A stretch of 63,333 nucleotides of DNA from contig SVPR01000013.1 in assembly GCA_015065785.1 (NCBI GenBank), positions 1 through 63,333 on the forward strand, written 5' to 3'. A program made the translations under genes and the position numbers. Position 1 is the stretch's first letter, and each line of letters opens with the position of its first letter. The notes under the pieces were generated by a model, which was not told where the DNA came from, did not search any database, and saw nothing but the letters and a program-made list of their open reading frames with translations. The DNA comes from Oscillospiraceae bacterium. Lineage in GTDB: Bacteria; Bacillota; Clostridia; Oscillospirales; Acutalibacteraceae. Of the stretch, positions 44,566 to 51,206 are shown piece after piece.

Positions 44566-44645
44566 TACTTGCTTTGGGGAAAGATTTTTTCTATTGGTTT
44601 TTCTAATTCCTTATCCTGCAAATTCGTAAATAATTTATGGATAAT
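44565..44645 (-). pseudogene. Deleted copy of the small gene at 46111-46302
   Basis: Minus-strand frame reads LQDKELEKPIEK then IFPQSK and a stop. The intact protein encoded at 46111-46302 reads IQDKELEKPIEK, about 35 further residues, then IFPKRK. The copy here therefore lacks the middle, joined at a repeated Glu-Lys, and has no good start. Both copies are followed by the same type of hairpin repeat (E6 here, E7 there), so gene and repeat were probably duplicated together. Confidence 0.6.
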
Positions 44646-44647
44646 CA

Positions 44648-44690
44648 AAAACAAGCACTCTCACTTTTTTAGCGAGAGTGCTTGTTTTTT
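44648..44690. terminator. Strong bidirectional terminator
   Basis: AACAAGCACTCTC pairs with GAGAGTGCTTGTT, loop ACTTTTTTAGC, A-run on the left and T6 on the right. Ends the minus-strand gene at 44707-45669 and could insulate the decayed gene. Confidence 0.85.
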
Positions 44691-44706
44691 ATTGTATTTG
44701 ATACGT

Positions 44707-45669
44707 TTAATTTGCTTTACCTTTAGGGGGCATCACAATAGTAAAATCGGTTTTAGTATACTCATCTCCGGATAGATATGTAATTTTGATGTCTCCTTTT
44801 CTGTTAAAACCACCTTCAATTACAAAATCCGCTGCAACAGGTGAAACATTTTCTAACTTGTACTCTTTGTAGTATTGTTCTTTATCAAATATCTCCTGAA
44901 CAATTACTATATGTTCGCCATTTCTATAATCAGCATATACCACATAATCATCTTTTGCATCTAGTACATAATGAAATGTCTCTGAGATTTTGCTGTTTTC
45001 CAAATCGAAAAATCTCGCATAGTTTGTTGACAAGCCAGTTCCTGCCTGAATAGATATACCAACAACATCCGTACTTACGCATAATCTTTTGGGTTCGCTT
45101 GTCAAATTATCTTCAAAATCTAAAATTCTATCTTTATAATCAGTGACTTCGTATGAATAATTGTTAGCTTTTTCCTGCGTAATTATTGAATGGCAAATTA
45201 AGTTGACATCCCATAATTCGTATCTGCTGATATTTTTGATAGAACCACAATGCATGTCCAGATGACCGCGGTCATCTTTATCAAAAATGCCTTCTACAAT
45301 AACGTATTCACCATTATACTGATTGGCTTCTTCGTAAGAAATCGTTCTTTCACCAAGTTCAATCCAGAGGGAATTACCTAAATGATACTTTAAATCTTCT
45401 TTGCTAAGCGATATACAATTACCTTCAAATTCAATATTACCAACACCATTTACTCTGACGAGTTCACCATCATATTTTTCAGGTGTTGCAATAAGTTGAA
45501 TCATTGTTACATCTTTAGCGTATTGATTGGCGGAATTAGGGGTTTCACCGTAGCCTGACTTTATAAGTTGTTTTTTGTATATATCTACGCCCAGAATAAT
45601 GGCAAAAACAACCAATACTGCAATAATAACAGAAATTAAAATAGTAAATATTCTTTTTTTGTTTTTCAT
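44707..45669 (-). CDS. Membrane-anchored protein with OB-like domain, unknown
   Basis: A 320-residue protein with one N-terminal TM anchor (~7-30) and a large extracytoplasmic part. Residues ~50-140 ('YDGELVRVNGVGNIEFEGNCISLS...EYVIVEGIFDKDDRGHLDMHCGSI') resemble small OB-fold (tRNA_anti-like) domains: two strands 'VRVNGVG' and 'VIVEGIF' separated by ~60 residues. The rest is beta-rich without a recognised family. Probably surface-exposed; function unknown. GGGTGGTGG precedes the ATG. Confidence 0.6.
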   Translation of the reverse strand: MKNKKRIFTILISVIIAVLVVFAIILGVDIYKKQLIKSGYGETPNSANQYAKDVTMIQLIATPEKYDGELVRVNGVGNIEFEGNCISLSKEDLKYHLGNSLWIELGERTISYEEANQYNGEYVIVEGIFDKDDRGHLDMHCGSIKNISRYELWDVNLICHSIITQEKANNYSYEVTDYKDRILDFEDNLTSEPKRLCVSTDVVGISIQAGTGLSTNYARFFDLENSKISETFHYVLDAKDDYVVYADYRNGEHIVIVQEIFDKEQYYKEYKLENVSPVAADFVIEGGFNRKGDIKITYLSGDEYTKTDFTIVMPPKGKAN

Positions 45670-45798
45670 AAAACCACCACCCGCAATTATTGTATCATAC
45701 TCCGGGAGAAAAGTAAATTCTGACAGTAATATTTCATATTGATTAAATCATTGTTTTATGATAAACTAATAGTAGTAAATTTGTGAGGTGAAGTTTAT

Positions 45799-45963
45799 AT
45801 GTCAATTGATAAAGCACTTGAGTTCGCTGTTGCTTCTGTTGAAATGGAAGGCTATAAAGCAGACGCGCAATGTCTTGAGTGGTCAAAAAAAGCACTCAAT
45901 GGTGAAATTTCAACTGAACAATATATTCAACTCGTTTTACAAAAAGCTGGTGTGAATGCTTAA
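45799..45963 (+). CDS. VbhA-like antitoxin of a Fic toxin module
   Basis: A 54-residue ORF. Residues 'ASVEMEGYKAD' contain Ser-x3-Glu-Gly, the inhibitory (S/T)xxxE(G/N) motif of class I Fic antitoxins, and 'LNGEISTEQYIQLVL' matches the following helix of VbhA-like proteins ('GEIS.dEai'). GAGGTGAAG lies 7 bp before the ATG. Known VbhA antitoxins are followed by a Fic AMP-transferase gene; here the next ORF starts by TAATG overlap but breaks after 20 residues. An orphan antitoxin therefore remains. Confidence 0.6.
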   Translation: MSIDKALEFAVASVEMEGYKADAQCLEWSKKALNGEISTEQYIQLVLQKAGVNA

Positions 45964-46059
45964 TGGCTTATTCTGTTGACGCTATTCCTGACAATTGCTG
46001 GAAAGGTATATTACTGTTAATTTAAAAAGAATTTTTGAAAATGCTTTATCTACTAAATA
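45963..46059 (+). pseudogene. Truncated remnant following the antitoxin, probable Fic toxin N-terminus
   Basis: Starts with ATG overlapping the antitoxin stop (TAATG) and reads MAYSVDAIPDNCWKGILLLI then stop (46023-46025). The 'PDNCWKG' stretch resembles the 'PnyCYPGT' opening of Fic proteins just before the conserved 'vLiNKl' segment. Shifting frame after Gly gives 16 more residues before a stop at about 46056-46058. The whole ~200-residue Fic domain with HPFxxGNG is absent; E7 follows immediately. Confidence 0.45.
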
Positions 46060-46061
46060 AT

Positions 46062-46110
46062 ATAAGTTCTACCATTTCAGTTTACTTTAAACTCAAATGA
46101 TAGAACTTAT
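46062..46110. repeat. Central hairpin repeat E7
   Basis: ATAAGTTCTACCATTT with AAATGATAGAACTTAT, inner stem AGTTT-ACTTT-AAACT. It lies where the toxin remnant ends and just beyond the stop of the convergent small gene. Confidence 0.7.
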
Positions 46111-46302
46111 TTATTTTCTTTTAGGAAAGATTTTTTCTACCCGCTCATTTATTTCTTCTTCGCTTAGATTTGAGTCAATACCACGAAGCTTTAAAATAAG
46201 TTTTGAACATCCAAGAATTAAATCGGTGTTCATTTTTTCTATTGGCTTTTCTAATTCTTTGTCCTGGATTTTATTAAGTATTTTTATAAGAAGTTTTTTC
46301 AT
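46111..46302 (-). CDS. Small basic protein, unknown
   Basis: A 63-residue basic protein starting MKKLLIKILNKI; the ATG at 46302 is chosen because AAGGGTGAT lies just upstream. Two amphipathic helices are likely, with a C-terminal 'SEEEINERVEKIFPKRK'. No family recognised. It is transcribed from a good promoter that overlaps a perfect palindrome shared with the divergent RHH gene. A deleted copy exists at 44565-44645, which supports it being a real, duplicated gene. Confidence 0.55.
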   Translation of the reverse strand: MKKLLIKILNKIQDKELEKPIEKMNTDLILGCSKLILKLRGIDSNLSEEEINERVEKIFPKRK

Positions 46303-46331
46303 TTTTATCACCCTTAAATTGAATTGAAAAT

Positions 46332-46367
46332 ATTATAACAGATATGCATTGCAAATGCAATGCATAT
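46332..46367 (-). promoter_or_regulatory. Promoter of the small gene overlapping a perfect 26 bp palindrome
   Basis: Minus strand TTGCAT (46360-46355), 17 nt, TATAAT (46337-46332). The palindrome 46342-46367 has 12 bp arms ATATGCATTGCA and TGCAATGCATAT around AA and covers the -35 and spacer. Likely operator, perhaps for the RHH protein encoded divergently. Confidence 0.6.
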
Positions 46368-46398
46368 TTTGTTGTATATATGGTATAAAATAATTGTA

Positions 46399-46410
46399 AT
46401 ACAATTGTAT
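46399..46410. promoter_or_regulatory. Palindrome ATACAATTGTAT before the RHH gene
   Basis: Perfect 12 bp palindrome 17 bp before the RHH start codon and 10 bp after a TATAAA (46384-46389) that may be its -10. Candidate autoregulatory site. Confidence 0.4.
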
Positions 46411-46427
46411 TGCGAGGTTTTTATAAT

Positions 46428-46598
46428 ATGGGTAAATTTAATATACCGTCTATACCACCAACGACGAACAAAACAATTCGTTTTCCGAATGATGTAATAG
46501 AAGAGGTTGAAAAAGCTATTCAAGGTAAAGAGTGTAATTTTTCAGCATTTGTAATTGCAGCAGTTCGCTCAGCGTTGGAAGATATAAATAATGATTAA
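46428..46598 (+). CDS. Ribbon-helix-helix protein (YlcI/YnfO-like)
   Basis: A 56-residue protein. 'NKTIRFPNDVIEEVEKAIQGKECNFSAFVIAAVRSALEDI' fits an RHH fold: strand with alternating residues (KTIRFP), helix A, a short turn with 'NFSAF', helix B. The ATG at 46428 with GCGAGG upstream is preferred to an earlier in-frame codon at 46410. Small RHH proteins are often antitoxins or copy-number/autoregulators; palindromes upstream support DNA binding. No toxin partner is adjacent unless the divergent 63-residue protein is one (inference). Confidence 0.65.
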   Translation: MGKFNIPSIPPTTNKTIRFPNDVIEEVEKAIQGKECNFSAFVIAAVRSALEDINND

Positions 46599-46603
46599 AA
46601 GTA

Positions 46604-46735
46604 AAAAAGTTCTACCATTTCAGTTACCACAAACTGTAAATGATAGAACTTATTTATTTTTATTCAATTAAAATAAAATCAAACGCGAAGCGTTTCCGAA
46701 ATTTTCAATTTTCAATTTTCAATTCTCAATTGAAA
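46604..46735. repeat. Composite repeat element E8
   Basis: Central hairpin 46607-46651 (AAGTTCTACCATTT with AAATGATAGAACTT, inner AGTT/AACT), spacer, micro-hairpin AAACGC-GAA-GCGTTT (46681-46695), then TTTTCAA 7-nt units to ~46733. It ends one or two bases before the ackA stop codon on the other strand. The left heptamer arm is missing. Confidence 0.75.
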
Positions 46736-47944
46736 TTAAAGTTTCTCAACAATCTCCTTAGTGTCCCTCGCAATAGCAAGCTCTTCGTTTGTAGGAACAA
46801 CAAATGCTCTTACAGGGCAACCAGGGAGTGTGAGTTCAACCTCGTCACCGTGAGTTGCATCGTTAACAGCCTTGTCAAGCTTAATGCCAAGATATGAGAG
46901 GTTAGATAAAACATCTTCTCTTAAATCTGTGCAGTTTTCACCGATACCGCCTGTGAAAGCAATAACATCAACACCGTCCATAGCAGCAATGTATGAACCA
47001 ATAACCTTTCTGATTTGGTACCATTGCATATCTCTTGCAAGCTTTGCTCTCTTGTTGCCATTGGTAGCAGCCTTTTTAACCTCACGGTCATCAGAGTGAA
47101 CACCTGAAATACCGAGAACACCACTTTTCTTATTCATAATTGTGTCCATATCTTTTGGTGAAATACCCTCTTTATCCATGATGTAAGTAATTGCAGATGG
47201 GTCAACAGCACCGCAACGAGTACCCATTACGAAACCATCAAGAGGTGTAAGCCCCATACTTGTGTCAAGAACTTTACCATCTTTAATTGCAGTGATTGAA
47301 CATCCGTTACCAAGGTGGCAAGTGATAAGCTTAATATCTTTTAAATCCTTACCAACAATTTCAGCAGTTCTGTATGCAACAAAACGGTGGGAAGTACCGT
47401 GAGCGCCATAACGACGAACGTGGTATTTTTCGTAATATTCATAAGGAAGTCCGAACATATAAGATGTTTCAGGCATTGTGCTGTGGAATGCGTTGTCAAA
47501 AACAGCAACCTGTGGAAGCTTTTCGCCAAATACTTCTGTACAAGCGTTAATACCAATAACGTGAGCAGGGTTGTGAAGAGGTGCAAGTGTACCGAGTTCA
47601 TCAATACCCTTAACAACAGAGTCATCAATAAGAATGCTTTCTGTGTAACGGTCACCGCCCTGAACAACTCTGTGACCTACAGCGTTGATTTCTGCAAGGT
47701 CATCAATTACTTTACATTCACCACTTGTGAGTGCATCTTTAACAATGTTAAATGCAACCTTGTGGTCAGGAATGTCAACATCAGGCATTTTAAATTCTCT
47801 GCCATCAGCAGTTGAGCCTTTAGCTGAGCTTGTGCTTGTACCAATTGCCTCACAAATACCTTTTGCGAGCCATTTTTCACTTTCCATATCAAAAAGCTGA
47901 TATTTAAGTGAAGAACTACCGCAGTTAATTACGAGAATTTTCAT
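46736..47944 (-). CDS. ackA: Acetate kinase
   Basis: A 402-residue acetate kinase: N-terminal 'ILVINCGSSSLKYQLFD', 'GHRVVQGG', 'VFDNAFHSTMPE', 'YGAHGTSHRFV', 'HLGNGCSITAI', 'DTSMGLTPLDGFVMGTRCG' and 'FTGGIGENC'. Makes ATP from acetyl phosphate in fermentation. pta is not adjacent. TTGGAGGTTCAAAA precedes the ATG, and a promoter is visible at 48023-48050. Confidence 0.96.
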   Translation of the reverse strand: MKILVINCGSSSLKYQLFDMESEKWLAKGICEAIGTSTSSAKGSTADGREFKMPDVDIPDHKVAFNIVKDALTSGECKVIDDLAEINAVGHRVVQGGDRYTESILIDDSVVKGIDELGTLAPLHNPAHVIGINACTEVFGEKLPQVAVFDNAFHSTMPETSYMFGLPYEYYEKYHVRRYGAHGTSHRFVAYRTAEIVGKDLKDIKLITCHLGNGCSITAIKDGKVLDTSMGLTPLDGFVMGTRCGAVDPSAITYIMDKEGISPKDMDTIMNKKSGVLGISGVHSDDREVKKAATNGNKRAKLARDMQWYQIRKVIGSYIAAMDGVDVIAFTGGIGENCTDLREDVLSNLSYLGIKLDKAVNDATHGDEVELTLPGCPVRAFVVPTNEELAIARDTKEIVEKL

Positions 47945-48022
47945 TTTTGAACCTCCAAAATACTTTTAATTCTTTTAAAGAATTTTATTTACATATTTAT
48001 TGTGTAAAATACTTACTATATA

Positions 48023-48050
48023 ATTATAGCATCTTTTTTACTTTTTTCAA
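48023..48050 (-). promoter_or_regulatory. ackA promoter
   Basis: Minus strand TTGAAA (48050-48045), 16 nt, TATAAT (48028-48023) with an extended-minus-10 TGC just before it. Confidence 0.75.
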
Positions 48051-48089
48051 GTGTAGATTGCATTATTTTAACAGAAAGGGTGGCTTAGG

Positions 48090-49277
48090 TTGAATTACGG
48101 AGTTGTAGCAGAATTCAATCCGTTTCATAACGGACATAAATATCTTATTGACTCATTAAAAAAAGACGGCAATTCTACTGTTACTGCAGTAATGTCAGGT
48201 AACTTCGTTCAACGCGGAGAGCCTGCCTTGATGAATGTTAATTTACGAACAGAAGCGGCACTTGATTCGGGAGTGGATTTAGTTCTCTCTTTACCTTTGC
48301 CTTTCTGTGTTTCTACTGCCGAAAAATTCGGACTTGCAGGAGTTACAGTTCTCGATTCCTTGAATTGCCTTGATTCTATTGCTTTCGGCTCTGAAAGTAA
48401 TAATAAAGATTTGCTCTTTGATTGTGCAAAAAATCTAAAATCACCTGAATTCAATACATTGGTTTCAAAATTTATAGAAAATGGTGTTTCGTATCCTGCT
48501 GCTCGTGAACAAGCAGTAAGAGAACTTTATGGAGAAACACAAGCACAACTTTTACAGAATTCAAACGATATTTTAGGGGTTGAATATGTAAAAGGTTTAA
48601 TGTCAATAAATTCAGATTTAGGTGTTACAACTATAAAAAGAATGGGTGCAGAGCACGATTCAGAAGTGGGTACAAAAAATATCCGTTCCGCATCACTTAT
48701 AAGAACATTTATAGATGATTTATCAGAAGTTGAAAATTTCGTGCCTGAAAAATCTTTTGAAATTATTTCAAAAGCAACAGAAAGCAAAAAAATTATAGAT
48801 TATAAAAAATATGAAATGTCTTTAATTTTTAAACTCCGTACATTGACTCCTGAAGATTTTAAAAAACTTCCCGATGTTTCAGAGGGGCTTGAATACAGAA
48901 TTTATGACGCAGTAAGAAATTCAAATAGTTATAACGAACTACTTGAAAAAATCAAGACAAAACGATATACTTTATCAAGGATAAGAAGAATACTTCTTTT
49001 TGCATATTTAGATATAACTAAAGAGCAGTTAGAAATCCCTGTTCCTTATATCAGAGTTTTAGGCTTTAATGAAAAAGGTGCGGCTCTTTTAAAGGAATGT
49101 AAAGAAAAAGCAACGCTACCAATAATAACTCGTTCTGCCGATTTTAAAAGCTTAACCGAAAATGGAAAAAGAATTTTCGATTTGGAGTGTAAAGCACGGG
49201 ATTTATATTCTTTGTGTCTTAAAAATCCCGATATCTGCGGTAAAGAAATGACAGAAAAGATAATTATAAAAAAATGA
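48090..49277 (+). CDS. tmcAL: tRNA(Met) cytidine acetate ligase
   Basis: A 395-residue protein of the TmcAL (YlbM) family, which forms N4-acetylcytidine at the wobble base of elongator tRNA-Met using acetate and ATP. The HIGH-type nucleotidyltransferase motif is 'GVVAEFNPFHNGHKYLIDSL' with His12 and His16 region, then 'AVMSGNFVQRGEPAL' and 'GVEYVKGL'. It begins with TTG at 48090 after AAAGGGTGG. Divergent from ackA, which is fitting as both use acetate. Confidence 0.9.
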   Translation: MNYGVVAEFNPFHNGHKYLIDSLKKDGNSTVTAVMSGNFVQRGEPALMNVNLRTEAALDSGVDLVLSLPLPFCVSTAEKFGLAGVTVLDSLNCLDSIAFGSESNNKDLLFDCAKNLKSPEFNTLVSKFIENGVSYPAAREQAVRELYGETQAQLLQNSNDILGVEYVKGLMSINSDLGVTTIKRMGAEHDSEVGTKNIRSASLIRTFIDDLSEVENFVPEKSFEIISKATESKKIIDYKKYEMSLIFKLRTLTPEDFKKLPDVSEGLEYRIYDAVRNSNSYNELLEKIKTKRYTLSRIRRILLFAYLDITKEQLEIPVPYIRVLGFNEKGAALLKECKEKATLPIITRSADFKSLTENGKRIFDLECKARDLYSLCLKNPDICGKEMTEKIIIKK

Positions 49278-49290
49278 GGTTTTTAATATA

Positions 49291-50523
49291 ATGGATGTAC
49301 TCGTAATAGGCGGTGGTGCCGCAGGTTTAATGGCGGCAGGTACAGCGGCAAAAAAAGGCTTAAAGGTTACACTACTTGAAAGAAATGATAAATTAGCCAG
49401 AAAGGTTGCAATAACAGGCAAGGGCAGATGTAATGTAACAAACGACTGTCCGCTTCTAAATGATTTAATTGCTAATATTCCCGTGAACGGCAGATTTTTA
49501 TTCGGCGCTTTTTCCCGATTTGATACTGCCGATACAATGGATTTTTTTGAAAATTTAGGCGTACCGCTTAAAATTGAGCGTGGTAACAGAGTTTTCCCTG
49601 TTTCTGATAAAGCACTCGATATTGTTGATGCACTAAATAAATACATAACAATAAACGGTGTTACAAGAAAACAAGGAAGAGCGACTGAGCTTATTATAGA
49701 AGATGGTAAAGTCGCTGGTTGCATTACAGAGGACGGAAAAAAATATTTTGCAAACAATGTAATCGTCGCAACAGGCGGTCTTTCTTACCCGAAAACAGGC
49801 TCAACAGGTGACGGCTACGAGTTAGCAAAGCAAGCAGGTCATAAAATAACCGACTTAAAGCCGTCTTTAGTTCCTTTGGAATGCCACGAGGGTTGGTGTA
49901 CCGAGGCTCAGGGGCTTTCTTTAAGAAATGTTAAAATAACTGTTGAAGATACAGTAAAGCATCGTGATATTTACGAGGATATGGGCGAAATGATTTTTAC
50001 TCATTACGGTATTTCCGGACCGATGGTGCTTTCTGCTTCATCACATATGAGAAATATGGAAAAGGGCAGATATAAAATTCATATTGACTTCAAACCGGCT
50101 CTTTCCTACGAACAGCTTGACAAACGAATTCAAAGAGATTTGTTGGAATGTTCAAACAAAAATCTTTATAATACATTGTCACTTTTATTACCAAGAAAAA
50201 TGATTCCGATAACTGTAAAGCTCACAAAGCTTAACGGCAATTTAAAATCAAATCAGGTAACAAAAGAAATGCGAAGTGAATTAGTTGATTTCTTAAAGGA
50301 TATAACACTCACCGTAACAGATTTCAGACCGATTGATGAAGCGGTTATTACATCTGGCGGTGTAGATATTTCAGAAGTAAATCCAAAAACAATGGAAAGT
50401 AAATTGTTAAAAGGTCTTTATTTTGCAGGTGAGGTTTTAGATGTTGACGCTTACACAGGTGGCTTCAACTTGCAAATAGCATTTTCAACCGGTCACCTCG
50501 CAGGTGATTCAGTAGAAATATAA
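49291..50523 (+). CDS. FAD-dependent oxidoreductase of the HI0933/BaiN family
   Basis: A 410-residue flavoprotein with N-terminal dinucleotide fold 'VLVIGGGAAGLMAAGTAAKKG' (3-23), 'ARKVAITGKGRCNVTND', 'NVIVATGGLSYPKTGSTGDGYELA' and C-terminal 'AGEVLDVDAYTGGFNLQIAFSTGHLAG'. Family members reduce bile-acid intermediates in one gut species, but the family is broad and the physiological substrate here is unknown. Lies 13 bp after tmcAL and 17 bp before cmk, a conserved clostridial neighbourhood. Confidence 0.88.
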   Translation: MDVLVIGGGAAGLMAAGTAAKKGLKVTLLERNDKLARKVAITGKGRCNVTNDCPLLNDLIANIPVNGRFLFGAFSRFDTADTMDFFENLGVPLKIERGNRVFPVSDKALDIVDALNKYITINGVTRKQGRATELIIEDGKVAGCITEDGKKYFANNVIVATGGLSYPKTGSTGDGYELAKQAGHKITDLKPSLVPLECHEGWCTEAQGLSLRNVKITVEDTVKHRDIYEDMGEMIFTHYGISGPMVLSASSHMRNMEKGRYKIHIDFKPALSYEQLDKRIQRDLLECSNKNLYNTLSLLLPRKMIPITVKLTKLNGNLKSNQVTKEMRSELVDFLKDITLTVTDFRPIDEAVITSGGVDISEVNPKTMESKLLKGLYFAGEVLDVDAYTGGFNLQIAFSTGHLAGDSVEI

Positions 50524-50540
50524 AACAGGAGAGAAAAGAT

Positions 50541-51206
50541 ATGATTAATGTAGCAATTGACGGACCTGCAGGTGCAGGCAAAAGCACAATAGCAAGAAAG
50601 GCAGCAGCAGAGCTTGGCTTTATTTATGTTGATACAGGTGCTTTGTATAGAACAGTAGCTTTAAATGCTTTAAGAAGCGGCGTTAAAGATACTAAAAATG
50701 CCGAGGAAGTAATCCCTACACTTAAAAATGCAGAGGTTTCACTTAAATTCATTGACGGTGAACAACATGTATTTTTAAGAGATGAGGATGTTTCAACCGC
50801 TATTCGTCAGAATGAGGTTTCAATGGCAGCTTCCAATGTTTCCTCAATTCCTGAGGTAAGAGCATTCCTTTTTGATTTACAGAGAAATATAGCAAAAAAT
50901 AACGATTGCATTATGGACGGCAGAGATATAGGCACAGTTGTTTTACCGGATGCTAAAATTAAAATTTTCTTAACTGCTTCAGCAGAAGCGAGAGCAGACA
51001 GACGCTTTAAAGAATTACAGGAAAAAGGTCAGGATGTAGCATACGAAGTAATCTTAAAGGAAATTAAAGAAAGGGATTACCAGGATATGAACAGAGCGAC
51101 TGCACCGTTAAAGCAAGCTGAAGATGCAGTTTTGGTAGATACAACAGAAATAAATTTAGAAGAGTCAATTGCACTTATGATTAGCACAATAAAGGAGCGT
51201 CTTTAA
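50541..51206 (+). CDS. cmk: Cytidylate kinase
   Basis: A 221-residue (d)CMP kinase: Walker A 'GPAGAGKSTIARKAA' (8-22), 'YVDTGALYRTVAL', 'DGRDIGTVVLPDA' and 'RDYQDMNRATAPL'. Recycles CMP to CDP. AGGAGAGAAAAGAT precedes the ATG. One-base overlap with the ispH-S1 gene; the acyltransferase gene often found between them in Clostridia is absent. Confidence 0.95.
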   Translation: MINVAIDGPAGAGKSTIARKAAAELGFIYVDTGALYRTVALNALRSGVKDTKNAEEVIPTLKNAEVSLKFIDGEQHVFLRDEDVSTAIRQNEVSMAASNVSSIPEVRAFLFDLQRNIAKNNDCIMDGRDIGTVVLPDAKIKIFLTASAEARADRRFKELQEKGQDVAYEVILKEIKERDYQDMNRATAPLKQAEDAVLVDTTEINLEESIALMISTIKERL

